The position numbers were made by a program, and so were the translations under genes. Below are positions 11,901-24,600 of a DNA stretch of 64,000 nt, piece after piece (position 1 is the stretch's first letter; every line of letters starts with the position of its first letter). Below the pieces are notes generated by a model. The model was given only the letters and a program-made list of their open reading frames with translations. It ran no database searches and had not been told where the DNA came from. The DNA lies in the NCBI GenBank assembly GCA_006937955.1, contig SSNP01000010.1:3373328-3437327 (forward strand). Direction: 5' to 3'. The DNA is from Pachypanchax playfairii. Lineage: Eukaryota; Chordata; Actinopteri; Cyprinodontiformes; Aplocheilidae.

Positions 11901-14368
11901 GTTCTTGCTCTGTTGGAGGTTTCAGTTGATGGGTCTTCTGTCCCTGTGCTATTGAGGGTTTCAAATTTAAGCCTTTTGGTTCCTGTTCATGCAGGGGCTC
12001 CAGTTCCTATGGAGGGTCCACACACCGGCCTTCTAGTTCCTGTTCCTGTGTCTACAAGGGTTTGTGATGATGGGCCTTTGGTTCCTGTGTCTGTGAGGGA
12101 CCCTGATGATGGGCCTTTGAATCCTGTTTCTGTGGGGGTCCCAGATGATGGATCTCCAGTGCTTGTACCTGCAAGGGTTCCACATGATGGATCTCTGGAG
12201 CCTGTTTCTGCAGGGGTCTCAGATGATGGCTCTCCAGTACCTGTTGAAGTCTCGGCTCGAGTTCCTGGGTCAATCAATGTCCTCTGATATCAAACTTTTA
12301 ATTCCTGTTTCTGTCTTGGAGGGGGTCACTGTTGGTGAGATCTCTCTAACTCCAGTTCCTGTCAGGGAGGTAGTCATTGTTGACGCCCCTCCTGTTCCTG
12401 TTCTTGTTGGTGAGTGGGTTGATGATGATGACGTCCCTCCACATCCCTCCCATCCACTCTGTAGCTGTTAGTAAGGGGGTTGCGGATGTTGACATAATAA
12501 AACATGAATTTTTGAAATTCACAATAGAAGTTTACTTACAATTCACATTTACGTCAGTAAAAACAGTGAGTGTCTGGTTTAGGTGTTTTACTGTACAGAT
12601 GTATCGACCAGATACTTCTTCAGTCACATTCGGGAAAAAAATTGTTGCTGATTCATTGTTATTGCGGAGGTCAATTCCATTGGCTGACTGTTTAGTCCAT
12701 GTGATGATTGATGGAGGGAAACTTTCAATACTGCAGGTCAAATTCAGAGACTGTCTTTCTTTCATGTTGGTATTCCCAATTTGAAGGTGGTAATACTGAT
12801 GGATATGGACTTCCTTCAGATCTAAAGAACAAAAAGACAAAGAACATCAGTGTACTGCATCATTTAAATGACTAATACTTTTGGCATAAAGACAGTGAAG
12901 AGTTGTTTGCTGGGTTTTGTGAGTGTTTCTACAAAATTAGAAAAACATGTTGCTTTTGGACTCACTGTAGAGATGTAAAATTTAACAAAACTTACTTAAA
13001 CACAAATTAAAAGAAATGTTTTAAATGTTCATGTTTTAAACAATAAATACTTACAGGTCACATTGAGAGTTACAGTCTCCTCTGTAATGATGTTGCCTGT
13101 GAATCTGATCTTACAGGTGATGTTGGTGTCATGGTGTTCAGCTGAGAGGTTAAAGGTCAGAGTTGATCTGTGTCTCTGTGTGACAGCAGACAGGTTCTCA
13201 GTGATGTTTTCTTTGATGTTGGAGTCTTTTTGTCCTTTTCCTCTCCACGTCCAGGTGATTTCAGGAGGAGACCCGGAGCAGAGACCAGGAGCAGTGCAGG
13301 TCAGTGTGCTCTGCTGTCCCTCTGTCAGTGGAGGAACCATCACTGTGGGCTTCTGATGAAGACCTGATGTTTAAAACATGTTCAAAGATGAAATCAGGTG
13401 AAATCAGATATATATGTGTGTACATAAATATAGTGTCCTTATTTAAACCAGGAAGGTCTCATGGTTAAAATCTCAAAAACTCTTTGTCTCTTAAAAATGA
13501 AGAAAGTCTCTACTTTTTTTTTTTTCTATCAGAATGTGATGATGTCATTAACTGCACTTAGAAATCAACAATTTATATTTTGTCTTGAAATCTAGAAAGT
13601 CTAGGAACTTTTGTTTTAAAGAACTAAAGAGTTGTAGTTTAAATGTATCTTTCCTACCTGTTAAATAGAGAGTTGTTTTTGCAGCGTATGTAAATCCATC
13701 TTCCTTGTTATCCCTGATTCCAACAACTCTGAGCTGATATGATCCAGAATCAGAATCTCTCAGATTATTAATCATGATGCTGCAGTTCTTCTGACTGACA
13801 TCAGGCTCCAACAGCGACACTCGTCCAGACTGAATATTCTCATTATTCTCTCTGGAGTCAAACACAGTGTCAGATTCTCCACATTTATATTGTTCACATT
13901 TAAACCAAACTATATATTTGGGTGTGAAGCTTGTTGCAGTAGTGAAAGAACACGGGATCACAGCACAGAGTCCAACTTCTGCTGTTACGTCTCCATCATT
14001 AAGAGTAACACAGTATTCTCCTGATTTTACTGTCTTACAGTGTTCTTTTCCCCACACTGATGCACCTGCTGAAAGAAACATGAAAATACACAAATGGGTG
14101 GACAGTTGTAGTTGTTGTAAAAGTTTTTCATGTATAAATCTTTTTATTATTTTGGATAACTATGCACAGCTTTATAAATTGTTATGCTATTATATGTACT
14201 ATGAACTTATTAAAGTAAAATTCTATCCCAACTAATGCTAAATACTGTAGTTTGCTTAATTTTTGCATCATTATAATTTTCCAAATGAAAGATTCTTACA
14301 GTACCTCCGTCTGCACGGCTGCCTCTGGCAGAAAGAAACACAACGACCCAGATGAGAACAAACATCAT
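8947..14368 (-). CDS. Siglec/CD22-like inhibitory receptor B, full length
   Basis: Eight exons give an exact open frame of 520 residues: 14368-14305 (signal), 14068-13658 (V-set), 13363-13055 (C2), 12821-12540 (second C2), 10993-10882 (membrane), 10772-10706, 9264-8947 (tail); the 5' UTR was not defined. All introns are GT-AG and phase-consistent. The V-set shows GLCAVIPCSF, YIVWFKCEQ and SGSYQLRV with the Siglec arginine. The second C2 has LNLTCSIES, ITWTK and SGRYICTV. The membrane segment is around ITIAFLIGALLSTTICCLAI. The tail holds ILYAKV and VLYASV, both canonical ITIMs, and TEYAEV, which fits an ITSM. ITIMs of this family recruit SHP-1 and SHP-2. Position next to MAG supports a CD22/CD33-related identity; one-to-one orthology with CD22 is not claimed. 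The intron between the second C2 and membrane exons carries repeats (10.4-12.5 kb). Confidence 0.85.
10410..10692 (+). repeat. Near full-length teleost repeat with (ACTG)n tail
   Basis: The element contains degenerate forms of GAAACCTGCATG..TTTTCTCTGGGGACTCC, ATTAATTGG, CCCGCCTTTCGCCCAGTGA and CCTGAACAGGAATGAGCAGG, then GACTGACTGACTGAC. It is the common teleost repeat whose complete form starts with a tRNA-like TGGCACAGTGGGTAG head. It lies inside an intron of Siglec-like gene B, immediately downstream of exon 10772-10706. Confidence 0.65.
11140..12480 (+). repeat. Intronic block with a 39-bp coding-like tandem repeat
   Basis: From about 12060 to 12260 the plus strand repeats a 39-bp unit translating as DDGPLxPVSVxVP. 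Five neighbouring units are clear, and more diverged GSPV/VPVEV-type units run back to about 11700. The frame stays open from 11763 to 12287, and the reverse strand is also open. There is no obvious initiator or splice context, and the block is antisense to gene B and sits in its intron. Flanking sequence (11140-11500) resembles the untranslated parts of teleost retroelements, so an inserted, decayed element is the likely origin. Identity is not proven. Confidence 0.5.
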
Positions 14369-15218
14369 GATTTAACACTTTAAATGTTGAATCTGTCTCT
14401 TCACACAACAGAAATCACTCCAGCAGAGGCTCTAAAATACAGAATCAAAGGAAAGTCATGTGTTTGCATCAAACAAATAAAACAAGATGCTGTAAATTAT
14501 ATTATGTTTGTCTACAGATTAAACATCAGCTCTCTTCACTATGTGTCTAATGGTCACTTTTAATAATTATGTGACTAAATGTTAAGACAAACAAATATAA
14601 ACTTTACTTGAAGAATATTTCCAACTGCAGGATTTTTTCTCATTTTAAAGAATAAAACCTTCATCTTCCGAAAACCTCAGTTCTTCATGAACCACTTTTA
14701 TTTACAGTGTGATGTATGATATATAAAAATAACATTTAAAAAGTATCATCATTTCAGTATGTTTTACCTTCTCTGTCGTTCTCCACAGTTTTTCTTCTCT
14801 GAAGTGTCTCTACTTCAATAGTTCCCTTTTCTGTCTCTTTATGTTTTAAATATGTAGCTTTCAGGAAGTTTGTACAGACGTATCTAAACAACAGCACTTC
14901 ACTAATAGGATGAGCTGCAGATATCAGTAGAATTTAACCCCTTCAGACCTGCTTTTTCCTGCCTGGCAGAGTCCATTACTATGAAAACTATGAGTAAATG
15001 AGCATAAAACATATGCAATCGTGAGTAAATTAATCTAAAACTAACAAATTATGACCTAAATATCTGTTACTGGATGTTTACATATTTGTCTTTGTGAACA
15101 TCTCTGAGCACACACATTTGGGATGTTACACTCTAGCTGTTTATTTGTGCAGAGTTACAGGTATTTTGTTCCTTTGCATTCTGACATTAAGTCAATAAAC
15201 ATTGACAAGCATCCTTAC

Positions 15219-15365
15219 TGCATAGTGGCACAGTGGGTAGCAAGAAGGTCCTGGGTTCAAAACCAGACCAGAACCTTTCTGCATGGAATTTGCATTTGTG
15301 CATGCAGGGATTCCTGCTTCCTACCTCTAACACTAAACAGGAACAAGAGATAGTGACTGACCAAC
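15219..15365 (+). repeat. Truncated tRNA-headed teleost repeat
   Basis: It begins with CATAGTGGCACAGTGGGTAG, a tRNA-like A-box region, and continues with AAGAAGGTCCTGGGTTC (B-box-like) and a TTTCTGCATGGAATTTGCAT block, ending in AGTGACTGACCAACTGAC. Internal deletion has removed the CCCGCCTCTC section present in the 10410-10692 copy. Confidence 0.6.
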
Positions 15366-16249
15366 TGACAAACATCCCCTGACGCCTGATCTCCACTGCA
15401 CTAATGTTCACATCGGAGAAAATCCTATAATTGATTGATAGGAAATAGTTTCAACTACTGGAAATGTTAAAATTACTCCAAGATCAACTTTACTCAGGTA
15501 ACAAATATATAAATTAGTATATTTGATTGAAAACTTACATCTCGTCTCTTGACTCTCAGACTCATGTTTGTCTAATATCTGACTCTCATCCAGATCAGGT
15601 TAAAGGTCATATAGTTTCATTCTCATTAGATAAACAGACACCAATTAGTAACAAACATATGTCACATGATGACATCACAGATTTCTTAATTGTTTTAAAT
15701 GTATCTTTATATATTAATATTTTTATTTTTTGAGATCCAGACAGTTTAGAAACCTTTGATTAAAAGAACTAAAGAGTTGCAGTGTTTTGTATCACTATTC
15801 AAAAACTGTATATTATAACAGGATAAATTTGTGCACTCCCCCCTCCAAAAAAAAAAAAAAAAATTCAATATATTATGTTTCATTTTTGCATCATTACAAG
15901 TATCTAAATGAAAGATTCATGCAGCATCTCCGTCTGCACTGCTACCTCAGTCGTTCACTGTTAATTCACCCCCCCCCCCCCTTCCCTTTCTTTTTTGTAG
16001 TTTGCAAAAATAAAGGATGCCAGGTTGACCTGGAAACTGGTTTATATTAGAATTTTTTTATAGACTTGCAGTAGCACCTCCAGCAGGTGGCGTCCTAGGA
16101 CCATCTAGCTCTGTATAAAACAGACCAGATAAACACAAGACACATGAAAAGATGCATTTTAACATTTTGGTTATCAATTACAAAGTATGGCATCTTATAA
16201 AATATGTCTCAGGATTCCCTCAGTCTGTGGAGGTTCTGCTAGAAGCTTC

Positions 16250-16335
16250 TTCCTGTTGACTTTATTTCTGTAAAGTGTCTTGAAATGACTTTTGTTATGA
16301 ACTGGTGCTTTATAAATACTAGAAATAAATTGAAT
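16250..16335 (+). repeat. LINE-derived 3' tail
   Basis: The block TGTAAAGTGTCTTGAAATGA followed by CTTTATAAATACTAGAAATAAATTGAATT matches the widespread teleost tail TAAAGTGCCTTGAGATGACT..GCGCTATATAAATAAAATTGAATTG. Only the tail was recognised. Confidence 0.55.
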
Positions 16336-17340
16336 TCATTAACAAGTAAGCAAAACGTGAGTAAACCATTGGTTACATTTGTGTTGCTTTTTTCTTTTAT
16401 TTTTACTTGCATGGAACAGAAAACAGATGAATTCTGACTTGTTTAAAACAAACGAGCGAGCAGAAAGATTGAAAATAAATCCTGATCGGAATGATTTAGT
16501 CAGTTTTTAACCTGATAATCCTATTTATCACAAAGTTTTGGACATATCACCTTATGACAATCTGTAACTGAAAGAATAGACAAATTTGATACTTGTTTAA
16601 AAACTAAACAAATGGATAAATAACATTCTGAAAATAGGAGGTATTATCTGAATCCAAGTCAGCATATCTAGAACTCTTAAAATATGAAACCATATGACTT
16701 AAATGACAAAAATATTCAAATTAACAGAATCACATTTAAAATAAGTGAAAGACAATCATATAAGTATCCAGAGTAGTGTTTGAATCATAGTCTGATTAAT
16801 TTTGATGTTTATAATCAAGTCAAATAAATAAATAAAACAATCCACATTTTGTTATGATTATCATCCTTTTTTATTAATGGCAAATAAAACTTTAAAAAAT
16901 GATCATACATAATGTAGATGATCGCAAAATAATATATATCAATGGGTGCACTTGATCACTTTGAGAACAGAGACAAGAAAAAGAGGAAATTACAAAAACC
17001 TTGTGGGGGATTAAAGAAAACCCTGGCTGAAAAATGTTTAAGAAAACGTGGCTCTGACAGGTTTCACAGATTTGATGTTAGAGCTTGAGTATTGTTTTTT
17101 TATACCTGTATTAAGACAGTGTTCATCTGGAGAAGTTGGTGAGACGTGGCAGGACTTGTTTTAATTTGTTACTCTGGCAAATACTTGCTGTCAAAACTCA
17201 TGCAAGGTATTTTCTACACACACGGCCATCCTTTCCCTATAAATATACATCAAATTAATCCATTATAATGTGACACCATCATCATCAAGTTAGACTATTA
17301 GTACAATTTCATATTACATCACGGGTGTGTCAAAAAGTGC

Positions 17341-17616
17341 TGTGAAAAAGTATTTGCCCTCTTCCAGATTTTTTTCACACCAAAATATTTCAGATCAGAC
17401 AAACGTAACATGAGTTATGCTGTTTTTGAATTATCATTTCATTTATTTATGAAAAAAAGCTACTCAAAACAATCTGGGCCTGTATTAGCCACTTAATTAA
17501 GATCAGAAGAGAAATAAAATCTGGAGTGAGTGATGTGTTTGCTGACCTGAAAATGTTTGGATTTGAAAAAAGTAAAAACAGGCTAAATCTGTTAGGGGGG
17601 CAAATACTTTTTCACA
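17341..17616. mobile_element. MITE with 19-bp perfect terminal inverted repeats
   Basis: The left end TGTGAAAAAGTATTTGCCC (17341-17359) is the exact reverse complement of 17598-17616. The 276-bp interior has no coding capacity. The end sequence is that of a common teleost nonautonomous DNA transposon. Target-site duplication is not obvious. Confidence 0.75.
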
Positions 17617-17768
17617 AAACTGTAAATTTGAATCGCACAAGAATAAGCAAGGTGACGTCACTTTTTATGTCTGTTATTTAGACTTTTGACACAATACATC
17701 GTGACAAGATGCTCAAACATCCCAAATTCCCAACAAATCTGTAGCTGCTGATCTTTCAGCACAAATTG

Positions 17769-17833
17769 AACCCCCCCCCCACACACACACACACACTCAC
17801 ACACACTCACAGACACACACAAACACACACATT
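17769..17833. repeat. C-run and imperfect CA microsatellite
   Basis: A run of ten C is followed by CA dinucleotides interrupted by TCA units. It lies in the intergenic region downstream of MAG. Confidence 0.8.
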
Positions 17834-18078
17834 GTCTGAAAGAGAAAAGACTTTGGTCACCCACACATCATATTGATATTTTGCGTTTTAAACACAAAAT
17901 AGAAATCATGTGGGGAAACACGTGAATAGACTTTTCCAGTGATCATGCATGATGCAAGACAATGTGACAAGAAATCATGGAAAATGCTGGAAAGAAAAAA
18001 GTGACTGTTTTTCATTGTTTAGTCACTTAAACTTTTAGAATCACCTCAATTATTGACCAAAGTGGTGGATGTTTCCTG

Positions 18079-18084
18079 TTTATT
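18079..18084 (-). terminator. Poly(A) signal candidate for the long MAG transcript
   Basis: The minus strand reads AATAAA about 585 bases downstream of the stop codon of the long MAG reading frame. It is the first canonical hexamer noted on that strand after the stop and suggests a 3' UTR of roughly 0.6 kb. Confidence 0.4.
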
Positions 18085-18668
18085 GTGGAAGGCTAAACAG
18101 CAACATTATTAAATACAGTGATGCGAAGACAAGATGCTGAGCGGACGGTTCATCTTGTTCTTGTTCAATTACCCAAAATAATGAAAGGAGAAGGTTCATT
18201 TTCTGTTGACAAACAAACAAAGATAGAAGGAACATAAACACCGTTACTCCTTCCCCTGATGCTTCGACTGGCAGCAGATTTAGTGACATTTATCAAACAG
18301 AAAAACAAATACAGACTGACATGGATAAAGAAAAACTATAGAATGAAGAGACGATGTACAACAAGTGAGACTCGATAATAAAATATTTGATGATGTCATC
18401 TCGTGGGTCTTGTTCCAACTACCAGCTTTTCCAAGAAATGCTGTAAAACGGAGTGTCTCGTTGAGAAGGGGCAGCTCGAGGGGGGATTACTGTCATAGAG
18501 CTGAACATTACAAGTTACATATCTGAAGAAATGAGAAACAATGAGTCCTCGTGAACAGGGAGACATCTGGTGAAGGAGTTAATACACAGTTTATGGTGCA
18601 GAAGATGTGTATAATTGGGGACTGCCACTTCATCTCGCATAGCCGAGGGATCAGGGAAGGATCGCGAT

Positions 18669-21600
18669 TCATTTGGCTTTGATTTCCGAGTAGTTGCTGC
18701 CATCATCCCCCCTCCCTGTGGCCCCCTCCCTGGGTCTACCGCCGATAAACTCCAGCGCAGCGTAATTTAGCTCTTGCCTCTCCAATCCAGCCATAGAGCC
18801 CACAGGTTGGTAATCCCCGTCTTCTCCCTGCAAGTAAAGAATCCATTCAGCACCCAGCACCAAAAGAGCAAAACAGACACCATAAGAGGAAATATGTTAG
18901 TCGTTACTGTCTGTCACGTTGACAAGAATACTGAGGTGTTTCCTGTTAGTTTGGCAGGATGTGTTAGCAATGAGAAAGCCATGCAGAAGGCAGTTTCTGA
19001 AACAAACTGTCATAAAGAGAACAGAAGCGTATATGCGAGGAGGTGCATCTGTCACTGAGGCTTGTGTTTTAAAGGGGATTTGTTTATGAACCTTACCGTA
19101 GTCTCCTCTAGAATGGAGTTAAACTTTGAGCCCAACAGCTCTGTCTTAAGCTGTGCAAGAGTTAGGGGAGAGAAAAAACAGACAGAAAAATGCAGAGAAG
19201 CGATGAAAGCAAGAGAAACACAGTGTTTTGAAAGGTCATTGTTGGAGTTATTAGACTGCTAGTAGGAGAGATTGCTTTATTACCTCCAATCAGAGGATAA
19301 AATTGGCTCTCATACTCCTTTCATGACACAAAACTTTCACCCCAAACATTCTGAGAATGGTCGCCCAACCCCTCAATAATCATAATCAGAGTTATTGACA
19401 TCATCATGTCTCACCACTTTCTTCCTCAGATTTTGTTTGTCCTTCTTGACTGCGCTGTAGTACAAAGCTGGGTTCTCCAGGACCACGTCCTGCCTAGGGT
19501 TGCCATTCTCTCTGGGGGACGGAGTCACATGATCAGACTCGGTCTCGACTGCCACTAACGCAGGGCGACACGCCAAGCCTGGGCATCCATTTTAAAACAA
19601 GCTTCGTAAGGTTATGCTGGACGTCATCTTTGGCTGTGAGTGATGTGGTTATTTTATGGGTTTAGTCGCTGAGATCAAACCCACTTCAGGGCTGATCTAC
19701 AGGAGAAAGCTTGCAAATTTTGGGGGATCCAATGATGCCTTGAGGCTAAATTAATGTTCATTGGTTAAAAGGGCTACCTGGGTTGTATTTAGCATAGCAA
19801 GTCAAGGATACAGAAGCAGTGTCAGAGCAGGGAATCATGCCTGCAAAATATAAGGTTAGTCCAGCTTGCTAACCCACTCCATAAGGCAGCCAGTGTGGAT
19901 TCCCAAAGATTTCAGATGAGTTTTGTTGGAGCAAATAAACTGAAATTGCTGTAGACAAAAGATTCTCACGTCCACATTAATGCCACATTCACTCAAATAT
20001 AATACATGTGCTTTAGAATGGATGACTAGGCTTAAGTGTTTCCTTAGATTTCAGAAAAAGCTCAGTGACTAATGCCTCACATCGGCCTCTTCGCTAATCT
20101 ATCCTATATACTCACTTTTTGTTATTATGGCCCACGTATCTCACTGCAGCAATGATGAAGGCAATGACTGCTACTCCTCCAATAGTTCCAACTATAACTG
20201 CCATCATGTACTTTTCTGAAAACAAGAAATACAATAAACGATGAGAGAATGAATGTTATTGAACAGAACATAGAAAGAAAACAAAGATAGCCATCATGTA
20301 TCACACACAGTCTGTAGATTAACTGCACGATGTGCTGTCATCAAAAATATTATTTACTACAAGACCAGAATATTTACCCAACAAAAACAGCTAAGTTTTA
20401 GGTACTTATATAAACATATTAAACCAATATACAAAATCAACTGAAAACAGTTTAATTGATCCTGATTATTTGTGCAGAATTTCATAAAATCCTATATTTT
20501 AAAATCAAATTTCCTCAAATGATTAATAATTAATTAATTCAACAGTTTTCCAAATCATCAGCCAACATTTTCCATAATTTGACTCCATGCACTGAAATAC
20601 ATGTCTGATTTAATGTACTAAAAGCTTAGAAAATCTAACGTGATTTTAGAACAAAATACTTCTGTAATTATTTAACATTTTTTTAGTAAGCTTTGAACAT
20701 AATTAATAAAGTTTATTAATTAACCACATTTAAATTTTATGGTATTTGGCTAACTAAATGAGTTATTAATGTGTTCTTTGACATTCCCTTTATGCTAAAT
20801 TCTTGTATCTTTCCTTGTAATCCAACAAATGGTTTAGTATAGGACACATTTGTAATGTCTAAGGGGTGTTTCTGAGCCCATATTATACACGGGGTCACAG
20901 CGCCACCCTGAGGCCGAGGAACTGAAGAACTGTCGTTATACATCAATGTTCTTAACCTGCAGTTAAAGCTTGAAATAATCATCCCAACAAGTTAAAGATC
21001 TCCATCTTTATTTCACTCTGTGTTTAACTGTTTTTTAATGTAGCAACATTTTATGAGCTAAATGTTTATTCTTCATATATGATTTAAATCATACAATTTC
21101 TTTTTCCTCAGCATGTAATAGTTTATTTCTAAGATAACATGTCCAGAATTCTATATATCCCTTGGACTTGGATATTTTGAGGACTGAAATCTTTATCATA
21201 ATCTTCATGTTTAACATGTTTTTTTTTTTCTTGCTCTGATAAGAATTTAATTTTCTCCATCTCCAAGAAACATGAACTGTACTTCTTTCCTCACACAACT
21301 CACATTTCATCTTCATTAACTTGTGTCTCAATATAATAATATAATATAAAAACAAAAAAAATACAATTATTCACCCCTTCAGCTTTTTCAGTTATAGTTT
21401 TATCTGTTTTAATGAAATACCCTGGATGAATTTCTACATGAGACCTACAGCAGGTCTCTACATCACAGCAAACTTAGTTTATATTTAATTATTTTTTCAT
21501 CTGACCCTGTAAATCAATCACATCATTTTCTTTACAATCTTTTAGCACCAATTAGATTCTCATATTTATTTCTGAAGGTTTGACTTTGAGGCCTCTCACA

Positions 21601-24600
21601 TCTAAATTCATCTAGCCATTGTTATGCTTGAAGTGCTTGTAATATTGCTTCCGTTCATAATCTTCACCTTCTGCAGTTCTCACTTCAGTTTAATTTATTC
21701 CTTCATTAATGTTTGTAAAATTGACTTGCAGCTCATCACACTGTATCTAATACTCCAAAGCTTACTAATACTTCAAAGTAAAGTCATATTTTTTTTTCAG
21801 TATTTCAACCAAAACTGAAGCATCCTCCATCATTTCCTCCTGATTGGTCTCCATTATTTGTGCATAATGTTTGCACATGTTTAGAATAGTGCTTTTATTT
21901 CTGCTTTGTTGGTGCCATTCAGTCACACCTGTCTGTGCTGCAGCCTCACTGTGTGTCAGTATGATTTAGACTAGAAGGGGGTCAGGGTTACAGAAACAGG
22001 AAGAAATAGTGCTTTTGTTGGACTTTCTACTGTGGATCAATGAAGGTTTATTTTAGTGGAGCAGACCAGTGCATATGGAATTAATTACATAAACTCAGCT
22101 GCAGCAGTTTTTAATTGCTTTAACACATCAATAAAACTTTACAGCACATATATTCATTATGTATAATAAAACTCCTCCTGTCACCTTTCACTGGTTTCAC
22201 TGCTTGTGACTGTCACAGTTCTGGGTTTTTCCATTTTTTTATCTAATTATATCTTCTTGTTTTCATGATCATTATTTTTCCCACTGCTCATGATTTTCTT
22301 AATCTTGTTAACTTTTTCCATCAGTGTCCATTCAGCAGTTCTCTGTCTGTAATCAAACCACTCTATAATATCTTATTCATGGTCATTGTGTTTCATGCTT
22401 GTTAAGTCCATTTTTTTTTTTTTTTTTGCTATCATGTTCGATCCCTCATCCTGTTCTGTTGTGTTTATTTATGAAAACCTTTTTATTTATTCTCACCTGC
22501 TTACTACTGTCTGATTGTTGCTGCATGTGCTGAAGCCAAGCACAAACACACAGTCCATATTATTCTGTAAAAATTAACTTCAACTTAACATGGACTTTTG
22601 TTCTCAAACAAGTTATAATTCTACTATATATCTTGATTTAAAACTTCACTTAAGTTTATACAAGGATATGTAATGTGTTGCTGTTAACTGCACATCAAAA
22701 ACACAAATCAACATGTTTCTTTTTCTACTTTTTTCATGAAATATGTCGATAACTTTATAACTTGTGAATTCCCACTTCTAAAGTTGACTGAAACCAGACA
22801 GTTTTGATGTTGACGATCTCTGGCTGTGATAACTGACTATAGGCTGCAGATTCTAATGTTCATTTATTAGATCTGGTCATCTCTCAATCAGTGATTATTA
22901 TGACACATAAGCACATAAACAATCAGAAGAAGTTTTATACTCACTTTCCTGCTGTAGCACCAAAAGTACACTCTCTCTTCCATAAATGTTGTACATGCTG
23001 CAGTGGACGTTTACAGCTGGTCCGCCGTTGTCCGCCCGCTCACCTTTCTCCCGTAGCTTGATCATTGCAGTGGACGTGTGTCCGTCTGTGTGTGTGTAGA
23101 AGTTGTACCGGCCATCTGTTTCATTGATGGTGATGTTCAAATCTGGCAGGTAAAACTCAATAGTGGGTTCAGGATTTCCTGTGGCTATGCAGACACACTG
23201 GACTCCCTCCCTAACCACCGTGCACTTTGACTCTTCCAGTAGGACGGGAGCATCTATGTAAGGAGGAAGTGGAGTAAATTGCTATTATAAATAAAATAAT
23301 TATTATTTTCTCTCTCAAACATAATTCAAATGCAGATGCTTGTCTGTAAGAGTTGATGCACAACCGATATCTCATAGTTTTTTAAAAAGGTGTGACAATC
23401 TGACCTTTTGATCAAAGAGTAAACATTTTTTATCTGTTTTATCTTTTAACGTCAATATTTTTTTTGGAAACATGCAGGACAAAGAGGCGCTCACACTCGA
23501 CAGTGATATTGAGGGAGCTGCTGGTCCGTCCATGCTCGTTCTCTGCCAGGCAGCGGTACTGTCCGTCATCCTGTGGACTGATATCCGTGATCTGCAGCAC
23601 TGACAGCTCATCAGCTGTGATGGTGCCCACCAGCTCCCCGTCCTTTAGCCAGGTGAGGGTTGGGGCTGGACTTCCCTGAGTGCTGCAGTGCAGAGCCATC
23701 GACGTGCCCTCGAGAACAATCATTGATTCATTTACTACTGGTTCTCGAGGAGGGTCTGCAAAAAAGAGTTTCATAAAATGAAGCGTTATAAGGATTCTGG
23801 GACTTGTTTCATGTTCAGTCAACTTACATTTGACAGCCAGGTACATTGAGGTGTTCATGATGCCGTAGCCATTGTCTCCAACACAGGTGTAAATTCCTTC
23901 ATTTTCAGGAGTGATGTCGTCCAAGGGGAGGGAGATGTTGGCCGCTGTGTCCCAGAGAAGCTCCTGATCTCCAAACATCCAGGAGATCCTGGGAGGGGGG
24001 TTGCTGTCCACTTCACAGTGCAGCGTCACAGAGCTGCCTTCCATCACCTCTGAAGAAACATTCACCCACACCGATCGTGGAGAGTCTGCAAGATTTTCAA
24101 AAAAGATGTATTTTCTCTGCAGTCAGGCGTCCAAACGCAGCAAAATGTAAATTCATAAAGATCTCAATCCAAACTAAAAATAGAATGAGAAAAAAAAAAC
24201 AATAATATATTTTTTTTACTTACACTTGACATCCAGTGATAAGATCCTCTCATACACCAGAGTGGTGTTAGGGTAGTAGACCCTGCAGCCAAGCAGCTGC
24301 CCATTGTGTATAGGTCTGGGAGTAAAGGTGAGTGTATTAGAGAGCACTGCTGTGTTGCTATCCTCCAGCAATTCAGAGCTGAACTCTGGGTCAGGCAGGT
24401 AGTCGGTGTGTATCCACTGGATCTCTGGTGTCATGTCGGGGCAGTTATCAGGAGCATAGCATGTCAGTTCCAAGCTCTCATCACTGACGATCTCCTCTGG
24501 TATATCAATGTTGGGCTGATCTGAGGAACAAGCATATTTAACCTTAAAGCTGCAGCAAATTAATTTAGTTTGAATTTACTAAATTAAAATAAAAAAAAAA

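Larger units (their letters stand above)
14369..18668. other. Intergenic region between Siglec-like gene B and MAG
   Basis: The first 560 bases are the gene B promoter side, shared with gene A. Beyond it no exon was recognised. The stretch holds a (ACTG)-family repeat head (15219-15365), an A-run and C-run, a LINE tail (16250-16335), a MITE (17341-17616), a CA-type microsatellite (17769-17833) and the presumed MAG 3' UTR (18668 down to about 18060). Confidence 0.55.

Noticed and set aside
12060..12260. Spaced repeats considered as CRISPR-like
   Set aside because: Units are contiguous and diverged without unique spacers, and the genome is that of a vertebrate.
11763..12287. 174-codon plus-strand frame as a gene
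   Set aside because: It is built of 39-bp tandem units within an intron, has no recognisable domain, start context or splice sites; treated as a repeat.
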